DNA of 64,000 nucleotides from NCBI RefSeq assembly GCF_950023065.1, contig NC_088681.1:62840836-62904835 (forward strand). Reading direction: 5' to 3'. Within the stretch, counting starts at the first letter, position 1, and every line of letters starts with the position of its first letter. The notes below the pieces were generated by a model. The model was given only the letters and a program-made list of their open reading frames with translations. It was not told where the DNA came from and searched no databases. This DNA is from Planococcus citri. Taxonomy: Eukaryota > Arthropoda > Insecta > Hemiptera > Pseudococcidae. The translations under genes were made by a program, and so were the position numbers. Shown piece by piece: positions 34,008 to 43,246 of the stretch.

Positions 34008-34775
34008 ATAAATTTTGATGTGAATGTGGATCCATCCACATCCGTCACTTTTGGATGCCACATGTCGATGTGAAATTCAACCCTGTGTTGAGCCAATTGT
34101 CGACATAGATGCAGATCAACATCAGTCGACAATTACAGTGGAGTCTCGATAACTCGAAGCTGAAGGGAGAAGGAGTTGACTTCGAGTTATCGGAGTTTTC
34201 GAGTTATCGGAGTTCGAGTTATAGAGGTTAATTTTTGGTATATTTCGAGTTAGCAAAGTTTTGAATTAGATGAGTGTTTTTTTTACCAGAATGAAATGGA
34301 AACACGTATTATACCTATGTACGAGTAAAGTATGGAATGAGATTGTACAATAGGTACCATTGAAAATCACCAATATGTGAATGTGAAAGAGTTTTGTATC
34401 AAATGAAATTCGAATTTACAAGTATTTTCAACTAGAAATTCGAGTAATAGAGGCAAAACATTGGCAACGTTCGACTTACAGAGGTTTTTTCTTGTCTTTT
34501 TCAAAAATTTTACTTCGAGTTATCGGAGTTTTTGGACTTTTTACTTCGAGGTAAAGAAGTTGATTTTACATTGAGTCTTATGGAGAGTTGAAGGGAAACA
34601 GACTTTGCTTCGAGTTATCGGAGTTTTCGAGTTAACGGAGTTTGAGTTATCGAGACTCCACTGTACATCGACAATTAGTTCGACACAGGGGCAAAATTCA
34701 CATCAACATGTGGCATCCAAAAGTGACGGATGGGGATGGGTCGACATTCATATCAAAATTAGCATGGTCATTGTT
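34008..34775. mobile_element. Palindromic element hosting a pogo-like insertion
   Basis: The left arm (about 34008-34133) and right arm (about 34666-34775) are inverted copies, sharing CATCCGTCACTTTTGGATGC and CACATGTCGATGTGAA-like stretches. The arms meet at the TA-flanked element inside. Outer boundaries are approximate, as no flanking duplication was found. Confidence 0.65.
34136..34663. mobile_element. pogo/Tigger-like miniature element, TA duplication
   Basis: It begins CAGTGGAGTCTCGATAACTC and ends with the matching inverted terminus, flanked by TA at 34134-34135 and 34664-34665. The 528-bp element contains several internal copies of TTCGAGTTATCGGAGTT. It is non-coding. Its termini resemble those of the 3929-4835 element (CAGT..CTCG.TA). 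Confidence 0.85.
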
Positions 34776-34899
34776 GTACTGGCCAAATACCCAATTCGCC
34801 ATAAGGGTATGCGTTGATTTGTACGTGATACCATCTTGAGCGGTTGTACGACTTGATGATGATCTGGGCTCTCCAATGTCGAATGAAAATGAACTGTTG

Positions 34900-35720
34900 T
34901 ACAAATAAATAAATGGCCTTGTGACCTATCAAAATGGGTTAAAATTTCACGAGAAATTCAAATATTTCAACTAAAATGTTTTTTGAGCATTTTAGAAAAA
35001 TGTTGAGTCCAAAATTAAGTCATGATTTTTGGAATTTCTGAAAAAGGCACTAATGCAACTACATTTATGTACTTTTGAACAATTTTGATCACAAATTGAG
35101 GCTGATGTGGCCAATCAGAATGGGGTAAGATTTTGCAAAAGGATTCAAATATTTCAACTTAATTGTTGTTTGGGTATTTTTGAATAATTTTGGGCTCAAT
35201 GGGTCAATTTTTAGTATTTTAGGAACGCTCCCCTCTCGTGCAATTTTTCAAATTGCAGTAAAATTTTGTGATAAATTCAAAAATTTCCACAAAAATGTTT
35301 TTAGGGCACTTTTGAATAATTTTGAGCCCAAAGTTGGACCATGATTTTTGAGATTTTTGAAAAATGTGCTATATGGTCCATCAAAATGGGTTAAAATCTC
35401 AAGAGAAAATCAAAAACTTCTATCAAAACCTTTTTTGAGCACATTTGGAAAACTTTTACCAAAAATTGAGGCAAATTTACATGGGCACCTAACCTAATAT
35501 AAAGCTTTCTCGTGATAAAGTGTAACATGACCTATTAAAGCGGGTTAAATTTCTCAGAAAAACCAGAAAACTCAAAAAAAACTAGGGTTTTTGAAAAAGT
35601 GCCATACAATCTATCAAAATGGATTACAAGGAGAAAATCAATACATTTTTTTGAAACTTTTTTGAGTATTTTTGAAAACTTGTAGCTTTAAATTCAGCTG
35701 TTTTGTAGGAAGTAACAAAG
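34900..35720. repeat. Left arm of tandem units (~135-185 bp)
   Basis: A motif like GACCTATCAAAATGGGTTAA recurs near 34922, 35108, 35375, 35527 and 35608. Each is followed by TTTTGAGCATTTTTGAA-like and CATGATTTTTG-like segments. The same unit occurs in inverted orientation at 43.25-44.6 kb. Non-coding. Confidence 0.75.
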
Positions 35721-35831
35721 AAATCCAACCTACCAAAGAAGGTCAATTACCTATGTAGTACATATTATTTAAAATTCTTTGGAATTATTTTTGGAATTTT
35801 ACTAAAAATTGATCAAATTTTTCTATAGTTT

Positions 35832-37616
35832 TGTTGGCAAAATTGGAATCGTAACCGTAACGAACTATGTTCGGTAACTTTTAAGTTTTTATTTTTTATT
35901 AAAAAAGAATTTCAGTTTCGCGATATATATGTTAGGTACCAAGTCCGAAATTGTACAATTCGGGGATGGTACAGCCAAATTTGTACCATCTCCGAAGTGT
36001 CCGGACCAAGCGTAAATATTACTTTTTCTTCGGACATTGTTCGTACCATGCCCGGAGGGTCCGGACGAAGTGTTCGACTTGGTACAATTTGTGTTGTGCA
36101 AAGTCCGATTTGAAGTTTTATAATGAAGAAATTCGAATTTCATGCCATTATTTAAAAATTCAAACCTTGACATTTTAATCAAGTCCAAAACGAAGGCATT
36201 TTTTTTTTGATTTATAAATTTTCAAAAGCTTTTGCACTCGCATTTGCCTCTTTTTTCATTACAAAACTGAAATTTTTTGAAATTTATTTTTCAAATTTTT
36301 AAAGTCTTAAAACCAGAAAAATTATCTTTTTTCATCTAAAAATATAGGTACCTATAGGCCAATTATTTGGTTCTTGAATTAATTTTCGAGAGCTTCTACC
36401 TTCGCTTCGCACTAAGGCCAAAGTTTCTTCACTATTCTGACATTTACATTTTTTCTTCAGAGAACAAGACTAAAGAAATGATTTTTTAATCTTAGAATTA
36501 CAAATTTTAAAATCTTGAAACCAGAAAAATTATATTTTTACGTCTACAAATATACCTAGGCCTATTATTTCGTTTTTAAATTATGAATTTTTGAGAGCTT
36601 CTGTTCCTCATTTCACTCTAGGGCCAGTTTTTTCATTATTCTGAAATTGACATTTTTTCTTCAGGGAACAAGACTGGAAAAATGATATTTAATCCTAGAA
36701 TTATAAATTTTTGATAGGTTTTGCCCTCACTTCACCTGGGTTAATCGTTTTTCGTTTCAAAATTTTGCATCTCTCAATTTCTGAGAACTTCTCTAGGGCT
36801 GATTGTTTTTCATTTTGAAAATTGAAATTTTTATAGGTATGTAAAATATCAGCTGAAATTAGAAAAATTCCCAAGGCGATCATCCGATCAAGGCCCACAA
36901 CATCAACTTATTTTATTATTATTGATGCTATTCAATCTTTTAAATTAATACCAATATAATAAATACGCATTTTAAATTTGTATGGGGGTCATTTTCAAGG
37001 GCGAGGGAGGGAGGGAGGGAGGGGTATTGATGATTATTTTTCAACTATAACAATACAACAGTATAGAAAAAGCATAAAATTTAAATTCCTTCATTATAAA
37101 ACTTTAAATCGGACTTTGCACAACACAAATTGTACCAAGTCGAACACTTTGTCCGGACCCTCCGGGCATGGTACGAACAAAGTCCGATGAAAAAGTAATA
37201 TTCACGCTTGGTCCGGACACTTCGGAGATGGTACAAAATTGGCTGTACCAACCCCGAATTGTACAATTTCGGACTTGGTACCTAACATATATATTGTTGG
37301 TTACGTATAAAATGGTTTTTTTGTTCTTTTCGTAAAATCGCGTAAACTGTTGGCTGTTAAATTATCGTTGTTTTTTCGTTGTTTTCGTTAGTTACTAAGT
37401 TAGTTCGCGTTAATATTATTCTTGTCGTCGTAAAGTAAAGTCATCGAGCTTTTTGCTCAGTCTCATTTGTCTGGTTTATTGATCGTTAGGTCAATGACCG
37501 TTAACAATAAATATTTATTTATTTTTTGTTGAAGTTTGTTTTCGTTTAGTCGAATGTTAGGCAAGTTTAATATTGTTGTGAGTCAGATTTATCGATTTTG
37601 ATCGATTTATCGTTCA
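35832..37616 (+). repeat. 5' LTR of the copia element, split by an inserted element
   Basis: LTR sequence occupies 35832-35930 and 37287-37616 and matches the 3' LTR at 42819-43241. The insertion lies in an (AT)n stretch just upstream of TATAAAA at 37306-37312, the likely promoter. AATAAA at 37506-37511 is a possible polyadenylation signal. The LTR starts TGTTGG and ends TTCA. Confidence 0.93.
35931..37286. mobile_element. Palindromic element with ~210-bp TIRs inserted in the 5' LTR
   Basis: It begins GTTAGGTACCAAGTCCGAAA and ends with the reverse complement. The inverted arms (about 35931-36140 and 37075-37286) match closely over roughly 210 bases. Comparison with the intact 3' LTR shows 1,362 extra bases, so the target duplication is at most 6 bp (ATATAT); because the site is (AT)n, shorter duplications with slightly longer ends are equally possible. 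The interior (36190-36840) has about three ~205-bp tandem units with a GAGAGCTTCT/AAAGCTTTTGCC word. No transposase. The superfamily is not clear. Confidence 0.85.
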
Positions 37617-37634
37617 TGGTAGCGTGAGCGTAGT
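37617..37634 (+). other. Primer-binding site of the copia element
   Basis: TGGTAGC immediately follows the LTR and is complementary to the 3' end of animal initiator methionine tRNA (..GCTACCA). The match fades after about seven bases. Confidence 0.55.
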
Positions 37635-37749
37635 TGGTGAAACGCTCTGTAGTTCGACGACGTATTTGGTATCCTGTGTGGATTCGTTCGTCAAAGTATC
37701 CGGCTTGTGTAGCTGTTGAATTTTTGGTTCGTGGTGTTCGACGAAGTAA

Positions 37750-40140
37750 ATGTCGACAGTCCTGTCCTACTTGCGGTCAGGAAAATCGGTCAACGTAGAC
37801 GACGACGATAGTAGTTCAGATAAGCGTAAATCGAGCGCTGAGTTTCGTGGTTTTTCTGAAAAAGAAAAATCAGAACAAAGTATACCGAAATCGAAAGGTA
37901 AAAGTAAAGTAAACGTAAACGTATCTGAGTCAGCAGGTGATACCGAAGCTGGTACGAGTTCCGCGGGTTCCGGTGATATTTCCAACGATCCGTCGATCCC
38001 TGTTGATCCCGTTCCTCCTCCGTCTAATCCGTCATCCGGTCCTCCACCTCCTCCACCTCCTGGTCCATCCAACGATCCGAGCGACGTTAGTGATAGTAGC
38101 GACGACGACGACGAGTCCGACGAAGCAGCTGTAGAATCCGATTCGAGTAGTTCGTCTGGTAGTATGTTCGGTGCCGGTGATAATCGTGTAATGGAGTCGA
38201 TGGTCTTTCGCGGTACGGGCTTCGTGTCCTGGAAAAGAAAAATCAAAGTTATTTTGGCAGCCAAAGGACTTCAGACCGCGATTCTTGAAGTAAATACGTT
38301 ATCGCCGCGTAAAAAAGCGAAAGCTTTAGAAATTTTAATTAGGCACATAGCTGAGAACGTTTTCCGACTGGTCAAGGAGACAGAGGATCCGTACGTATTC
38401 TGGACGGAGCTCAACTCCTTGTACCAGGCGGAAAACCAAGCAGCAATTATCGACTGTCGAACTCGTATTTCGAAGATTGTCATCGATATGTACAAAGGTC
38501 CGAAAGAGTTCATGGAGGCATTTTATACGCTAGTCAACGATATGGAGAGTTTGGACGTAAAGTTGACTCCATCGGAGATCTATACGTATCTGATCAATGC
38601 GTTAGGCAATTCGCCGAAGTATGAATCAGTGCGTATGACTGCTCGAGGACTGGTTCACGTCACAGCTGGAGACCCAAATCCAAAGTTAATTTCATCGTTG
38701 CTTTTGAGTTTGGAAGATGCCTCGAAGAACTCCTCGACTTCGAAGAGTTCGACAAGTACCGGTTCAGCGATGGCCGCATCCGATCAATCCGGTAATAAAA
38801 ATAATCGTAATCGTAATCGTAATAAGTCGCGTAATCGTAGTTCGAACTCGTCCGGTAATTCGTCGAACGGTAACGGTGATCGTAGTAGTAATAATGGCTT
38901 CGTACAAGCCAAAGATCGTACCTGCTATAAGTGTCATAAACGGGGCCATATGGCCAAGTCTTGTCGATCCGCCGGAGGGAACTATAGAAACGATACCAAC
39001 CCTCGGGGAAGTATCGTTTGCTATCGATGCAATCTAACCGGGCATATAGGTCGTAATTGTCCGCAGAACGGTGATTCGTCGCGTAATAATGGTGGTAACG
39101 GTTCGTCGAGTAGTACGTCGGGTACGTCTGGTACTGCAGGTTCGTCCGGTTCGTCAGGTCCTCGTCCGTCTATCGCGTTAGGTCTTTTTCCGTCGACATC
39201 TGGAAAAAAAGAAAATTTCTCGTTAGATGAAGGTCGTAGTCGTAATATCGTAGATGAATTCGTTAAAAATAGTGTCGGTCGTAGTAGTTTCGGTGACAGT
39301 GTTGCGATTTCTAATTTCGGAAATTCGCGTAACGTAAATATCGGGTCGAACTATTTTTTAGGTGACTCGACTGCTTTAAATCTCGGTGAAGAAAATGCGT
39401 ATGTCGAGACAAACGACGACGACGGCGTCGATTTTATCACGTTTGTCGTCGACAGTGGTGCGACTTCGCATTTTCTGAAACATCGAGGAGTCTTACACGA
39501 TGAGAGGAAAATAAACGAGAGTTTACAATCCGCTCATTGTGAGGTCTCTTTAATTAAAGAAGGAGTAGGCCGATTGAGAGTTCTAGCCGATGACGGAAAC
39601 GTCTATTGGTTGAACGAGGTATACTACGTACCTAGTCTTTCTTTTAGTATTCTGTCCGTGTCGAAAATCGTAGCGAATGGTTATCGTTTCTTCTTCGATG
39701 AAGATCCTCGTTTGGTCGATCCTGCGGGAAATTTAGTGTCAAAATTAGTACTTAATGATAATGGATTGTATACGATTCAATTTATGATAAATATACCTCC
39801 TATGTTGTACTCATGTTCCAATTATTCATCTGCGTTGGTTTCTAGTGATGTTAGCGACTCAAAAAATGTAGGTAATGGTTCGACGACGATAGGTAATACT
39901 TCTAGTAGTGTAAACTCGAACGTTTCAAGTGTAGGTATAGGAAATACCAGTACGTGCAGTGACAGTGATGTAAATCTGAAAAATAAAAAGAAAGTAAATA
40001 GGTTAAAAGGTGAAGGTGACATCTGGCACCGTAGGTTGGCTCATACGAGCAAGACGGTACTAGATAAGATCCCTGAGTTACGTGGATGTGATTGCCCACC
40101 TTTCAATCAGTGTCAAATTTGCTGTAAAGCAAAACAATAG
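37750..40140 (+). CDS. copia Gag-protease-integrase N-terminus (ORF1)
   Basis: This 796-residue reading frame makes the coat protein and the first part of the Pol polyprotein. The N-terminus (1-145) is Ser/Asp/Pro-rich and disordered, followed by a copia-type Gag region with a MVFRGTGFVSWKRKI block. Two CCHC zinc knuckles lie at residues 392-405 (CYKCHKRGHMAKSC) and 424-437 (CYRCNLTGHIGRNC). The aspartic protease has VVDSGATSHF with the catalytic Asp at 568. The integrase HHCC zinc-binding segment starts at His760 (WHRRLAH) and ends CQICCKAKQ. The frame then meets TAG at 40138-40140. The next frame continues in the same register, so this is one gag-pol gene with a single internal stop. In Drosophila copia, gag and pol form one long ORF. 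Confidence 0.93.
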   Translation: MSTVLSYLRSGKSVNVDDDDSSSDKRKSSAEFRGFSEKEKSEQSIPKSKGKSKVNVNVSESAGDTEAGTSSAGSGDISNDPSIPVDPVPPPSNPSSGPPPPPPPGPSNDPSDVSDSSDDDDESDEAAVESDSSSSSGSMFGAGDNRVMESMVFRGTGFVSWKRKIKVILAAKGLQTAILEVNTLSPRKKAKALEILIRHIAENVFRLVKETEDPYVFWTELNSLYQAENQAAIIDCRTRISKIVIDMYKGPKEFMEAFYTLVNDMESLDVKLTPSEIYTYLINALGNSPKYESVRMTARGLVHVTAGDPNPKLISSLLLSLEDASKNSSTSKSSTSTGSAMAASDQSGNKNNRNRNRNKSRNRSSNSSGNSSNGNGDRSSNNGFVQAKDRTCYKCHKRGHMAKSCRSAGGNYRNDTNPRGSIVCYRCNLTGHIGRNCPQNGDSSRNNGGNGSSSSTSGTSGTAGSSGSSGPRPSIALGLFPSTSGKKENFSLDEGRSRNIVDEFVKNSVGRSSFGDSVAISNFGNSRNVNIGSNYFLGDSTALNLGEENAYVETNDDDGVDFITFVVDSGATSHFLKHRGVLHDERKINESLQSAHCEVSLIKEGVGRLRVLADDGNVYWLNEVYYVPSLSFSILSVSKIVANGYRFFFDEDPRLVDPAGNLVSKLVLNDNGLYTIQFMINIPPMLYSCSNYSSALVSSDVSDSKNVGNGSTTIGNTSSSVNSNVSSVGIGNTSTCSDSDVNLKNKKKVNRLKGEGDIWHRRLAHTSKTVLDKIPELRGCDCPPFNQCQICCKAKQ
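40138..40140 (+). other. In-frame TAG within the integrase region
   Basis: The TAG separates the integrase zinc-binding segment from the DDE core. Codons on both sides lie in the same frame, and the 22 codons between the stop and the first downstream Met are open and read like integrase linker (..YPNPLDLVHIDVMGP). The base after the stop is A, which is not a classic readthrough context. A point mutation is the simplest explanation. Confidence 0.85.
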
Positions 40141-40206
40141 AAACATACCTACGATTCAAGTAGGTATAGGTATCCAAATCCTCTCGATCTCGTTCATATT
40201 GACGTA

Positions 40207-42648
40207 ATGGGTCCTATTACAGAAGGACTAGAAGGCGAGCGATATTTGATTGGCTTCGTAGATGACTGTACGAGATGGGGAGTAACGTTCGGAATGAGAA
40301 GTAAAGCCGAAGTAGGTACCTACCTAAAAAAATTTGTAAATATTAGTGAAACGTTATGGAGTACGAAAGTGAAGCGTATCAGGTGCGATAACGCTAGTGA
40401 ATTTATCGGAGGTACCTTTAAAGAGTTTGTCGACGAAAAAGGCATATCTATGCAGAACAGTGAGCCGTATGAGAAGCAGCATAATGGCACCGTCGAGCGT
40501 TTTTTCCGAACCATCCAAGAAAAAATGCGAGCTCTGTTATACGAAGGCGGTTTAACGAATAAATTCTGGCTTTACGCTGCATACACGGCGAACTACGTGT
40601 ACAATCGTTTACCGCATTCTGCCTTGAACGATCTGTCACCGTACGAGCTGTGGAATCGCCGAAAGCCGGATTTATCGAGAGTGAGATTGTTTGGAAGCGT
40701 TGCACGAGTTCTAGTACCGCCTGAAAAGAGAAAGAAAACTGATGAGAAGTCGATCGATATGGTTTTACTCGGTTTTACAGAGACAGGTTATGTATTGTAC
40801 GATGTTTTACGAAATAAATTTACGAATTCGAGTTGCGTAGAAGTAGACGAAACGCGTAAGATACACGATGTTATTAACGATCATTTGTTAAAAACATCGG
40901 TATCAGTGAGTGTAAGCGATGTGAATATCGTACCTACGGTTACACCAGTAAGTAACGTTGATTCAGCTCCTGGTTGCTCCAATTGGATAAACCCAGATGA
41001 GCTGACTGAAGCTGAACGTAGCGGTGATAATTTAGTAGATCGTAGTTTAATCGATACATCATCTTCGGATGAACGTAGCGACGATTTTGCTTGCTTTGCA
41101 CTCGCTGGGGTCGATGACCTTACGTATGAAGAAGCGTTAAACGGTCCTGAGTCGAAATTTTGGCGTGTAGCGATAGATGAAGAGTTAAAGGCGATGGAGA
41201 TCAAAGACGTTTGGTATTCAGCATCTGAAAAAAGCGTAAATAAAGAGAATTATTCGAAAGTAGATAGTAAGTGGGTTCTAAAGAAAAAAATCAACTCGAA
41301 TGGTGGGGTGAAATTTAAGGCTAGATTGGTGTTGCGTGGTTTCAAAGACAACCATTTTTATGAGTTGGATGAAATATACGCTCCAACACCTAATCAACCG
41401 ATAATACGCTCGATGCTCAATCTAGCTATGGTCAACAAGTGGCAGTTGAGACAGCTAGATGTGAGTACTGCATTTCTCAATGGAGATATAAACCGAGGTA
41501 TTATGTTCAACCCACCGAAAGGGACTAACAAAGAAAAAGGTGTCGTATATATTCTCAAACGTTCGTTATATGGGTTAAAAACGAGTCCCAAGTCGTGGAA
41601 CGCAAAATTGAATGAGTATTTACTTTCGCTCGGTTTCGTAAGGAGCAAAGTTGATCCGTGTGTCTACTTCGATGCCGAAAATCCTCTACGTTGCGTGTTT
41701 GTCGTTTACGTAGACGATTTTCTAATTACAGGTTGCGATGATCGTCTAATTGAGTGGTTGGTCAAGCGATTGAATGAGCGTTTTGGAATCAGAGACCTGG
41801 AACAATGCAAGAAGTTCATTGGAATGGAAATTAATCGTAGTAAAGAAAAATTAGAAATACATCAAAATTCATATATCGAGCAGTTAGTTAATGATTACGG
41901 TTTATCTAATTCGAATAGTATCTCAACTCCAATCGAACCGGGCTTGAAGATTACCAATCTCAAGCTCGATAAAAGTTATGAAACCAAAGTGCGTGGTCTC
42001 TTAGGAAGTTTAAGTTACATAGCAAGGGGAACACGTCCTGATATCGCTTTTGCTGTAAACTTTCTAAGCAGATACCAGCACTTGGCAAACAAGGAGCTAT
42101 TCGAATATAGTAAGCGTATTCTCAGGTATTTACGTAGTACGTTGAACGTGAAACTTACCTACGTAATACCTGAAGTCGTTGATAAATACTCTGTAAGAGT
42201 ATACGTAGATTCGGACTTCGCTGGTGATTGTTTAGACAGGAAGTCAACGTCTGGAATTTTTGTGTTACATTATGGTAACGTAATTGACTGGGTAGTCAAG
42301 AAACAAAATTGTGTTAGTCTTTCGTCGTGTGAAGCGGAGTACGTTGCTTTAAGTTCATCTGGTAAGGAAGTTTTGGCTTGGCGAAATTTATTTCTTGAAT
42401 TGGAAGTTCGTATAGATACCGTACCGGTGTACTGTGATTCGAACGCAGCGATTGCTGTAGCGAACATGGTCGAATCCAAACGTACCAGACATATAGATGT
42501 CTGTTATCATCATATACGCGATTTAGTCACAAAACAGATCATTTACTTGCAAAAGATATCTTCGGCGGATCAACTTGCCGATATTTTAACCAAAGCCACG
42601 ACACGTACCATATTCGATAGACTCTGTGAGTCATTGTTTAATGCTTAA
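40207..42648 (+). CDS. copia integrase core, reverse transcriptase and RNase H (ORF2)
   Basis: These are 813 residues from the first Met after the stop; the open frame really begins at 40141. The integrase DDE core has FVDDC (Asp near 18-19), CDNASEF (Asp61) and NGTVERFF (Glu97), so the D-35-E spacing is kept. The reverse transcriptase has DVSTAFLNGDI and the YVDD catalytic box at 501-504, the copia-type sequence. RNase H has VYVDSDFAGD (Asp near 668), SLSSCEAEYVALS and CDSNAAIA, ending with the conserved RTRHIDVCYHHIRD. All catalytic motifs appear intact. Integrase before RT is the order that defines Ty1/copia elements. Confidence 0.95.
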   Translation: MGPITEGLEGERYLIGFVDDCTRWGVTFGMRSKAEVGTYLKKFVNISETLWSTKVKRIRCDNASEFIGGTFKEFVDEKGISMQNSEPYEKQHNGTVERFFRTIQEKMRALLYEGGLTNKFWLYAAYTANYVYNRLPHSALNDLSPYELWNRRKPDLSRVRLFGSVARVLVPPEKRKKTDEKSIDMVLLGFTETGYVLYDVLRNKFTNSSCVEVDETRKIHDVINDHLLKTSVSVSVSDVNIVPTVTPVSNVDSAPGCSNWINPDELTEAERSGDNLVDRSLIDTSSSDERSDDFACFALAGVDDLTYEEALNGPESKFWRVAIDEELKAMEIKDVWYSASEKSVNKENYSKVDSKWVLKKKINSNGGVKFKARLVLRGFKDNHFYELDEIYAPTPNQPIIRSMLNLAMVNKWQLRQLDVSTAFLNGDINRGIMFNPPKGTNKEKGVVYILKRSLYGLKTSPKSWNAKLNEYLLSLGFVRSKVDPCVYFDAENPLRCVFVVYVDDFLITGCDDRLIEWLVKRLNERFGIRDLEQCKKFIGMEINRSKEKLEIHQNSYIEQLVNDYGLSNSNSISTPIEPGLKITNLKLDKSYETKVRGLLGSLSYIARGTRPDIAFAVNFLSRYQHLANKELFEYSKRILRYLRSTLNVKLTYVIPEVVDKYSVRVYVDSDFAGDCLDRKSTSGIFVLHYGNVIDWVVKKQNCVSLSSCEAEYVALSSSGKEVLAWRNLFLELEVRIDTVPVYCDSNAAIAVANMVESKRTRHIDVCYHHIRDLVTKQIIYLQKISSADQLADILTKATTRTIFDRLCESLFNA

Positions 42649-42818
42649 ATTAAGTTTTCGAGTTGTTTTTTATGTAATTTAAGTATAATTTAACTGAAAT
42701 TTTGCTGTAAAAATATTTTGTTTCAAAGTGTTTACTAACACCGGTATTGATAAGAAGCAACAAGTTTCACGTTTATTTAAGTGGTACGCGTGTTAGGGAA
42801 AATATTTTTATGGTGGGG
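42649..42818 (+). other. copia 3' untranslated region and purine tract
   Basis: It is an AT-rich stretch after the stop codon that ends in GGTGGGG at 42812-42818, directly before the 3' LTR. This is the likely plus-strand primer. Confidence 0.6.
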
Positions 42819-43241
42819 TGTTGGCAAAATTGGAATCGTAACCGTAACGAACTATGTTCGGTAACTTTTAAGTTTTTATTTTTTATTAAAAAAGAATTTC
42901 AGTTTCGCGATATATATATTGTTGGTTACGTATAAAATGGTTTTTTTGTTCTTTTCGTAAAATCGCGTAAACTGTTGGCTGTTAAATTATCGTTGTTTTT
43001 TCGTTGTTTTCGTTAGTTACTAAGTTAGTTCGCGTTAATATTATTCTTGTCGTCGTAAAGTAAAGTCATCGAGCTTTTTGCTCAGTCTCATTTGTCTGGT
43101 TTATTGATCGTTAGGTCAATGACCGTTAACAATAAATATTTATTTATTTTTTGTTGAAGTTTGTTTTCGTTTAGTCGAATGTTAGGCAAGTTTAATATTG
43201 TTGTGAGTCAGATTTATCGATTTTGATCGATTTATCGTTCA
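42819..43241 (+). repeat. 3' LTR of the copia element (423 bp)
   Basis: It starts TGTTGGCAAAATTGG and ends TTCA, with an uninterrupted (AT)5 at 42910-42919, the site that is split in the 5' LTR. AATAAA lies at 43131-43136. It is followed by the target duplication AGTTT at 43242-43246. Confidence 0.95.
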
Positions 43242-43246
43242 AGTTT

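Larger units (their letters stand above)
35832..43241 (+). mobile_element. Ty1/copia LTR retrotransposon
   Basis: The element runs TG...CA with a 5-bp target duplication AGTTT (35827-35831 and 43242-43246). It has two 423-bp LTRs (the 5' one split by a 1.36-kb insertion), a primer-binding site, gag-protease-integrase-RT-RNase H in copia order, and a purine-rich tract. Without the nested element it is about 6.05 kb. It lies on the strand opposite to Unc-89. The two LTRs appear identical when read side by side, so the insertion is recent. It is interrupted by one in-frame stop in the integrase region. Confidence 0.95.

Noticed and set aside
35951..37266. Matching open frames on opposite strands at 35951-36178 and 37081-37266
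   Set aside because: They are mirror images produced by the terminal inverted repeats of the inserted element.
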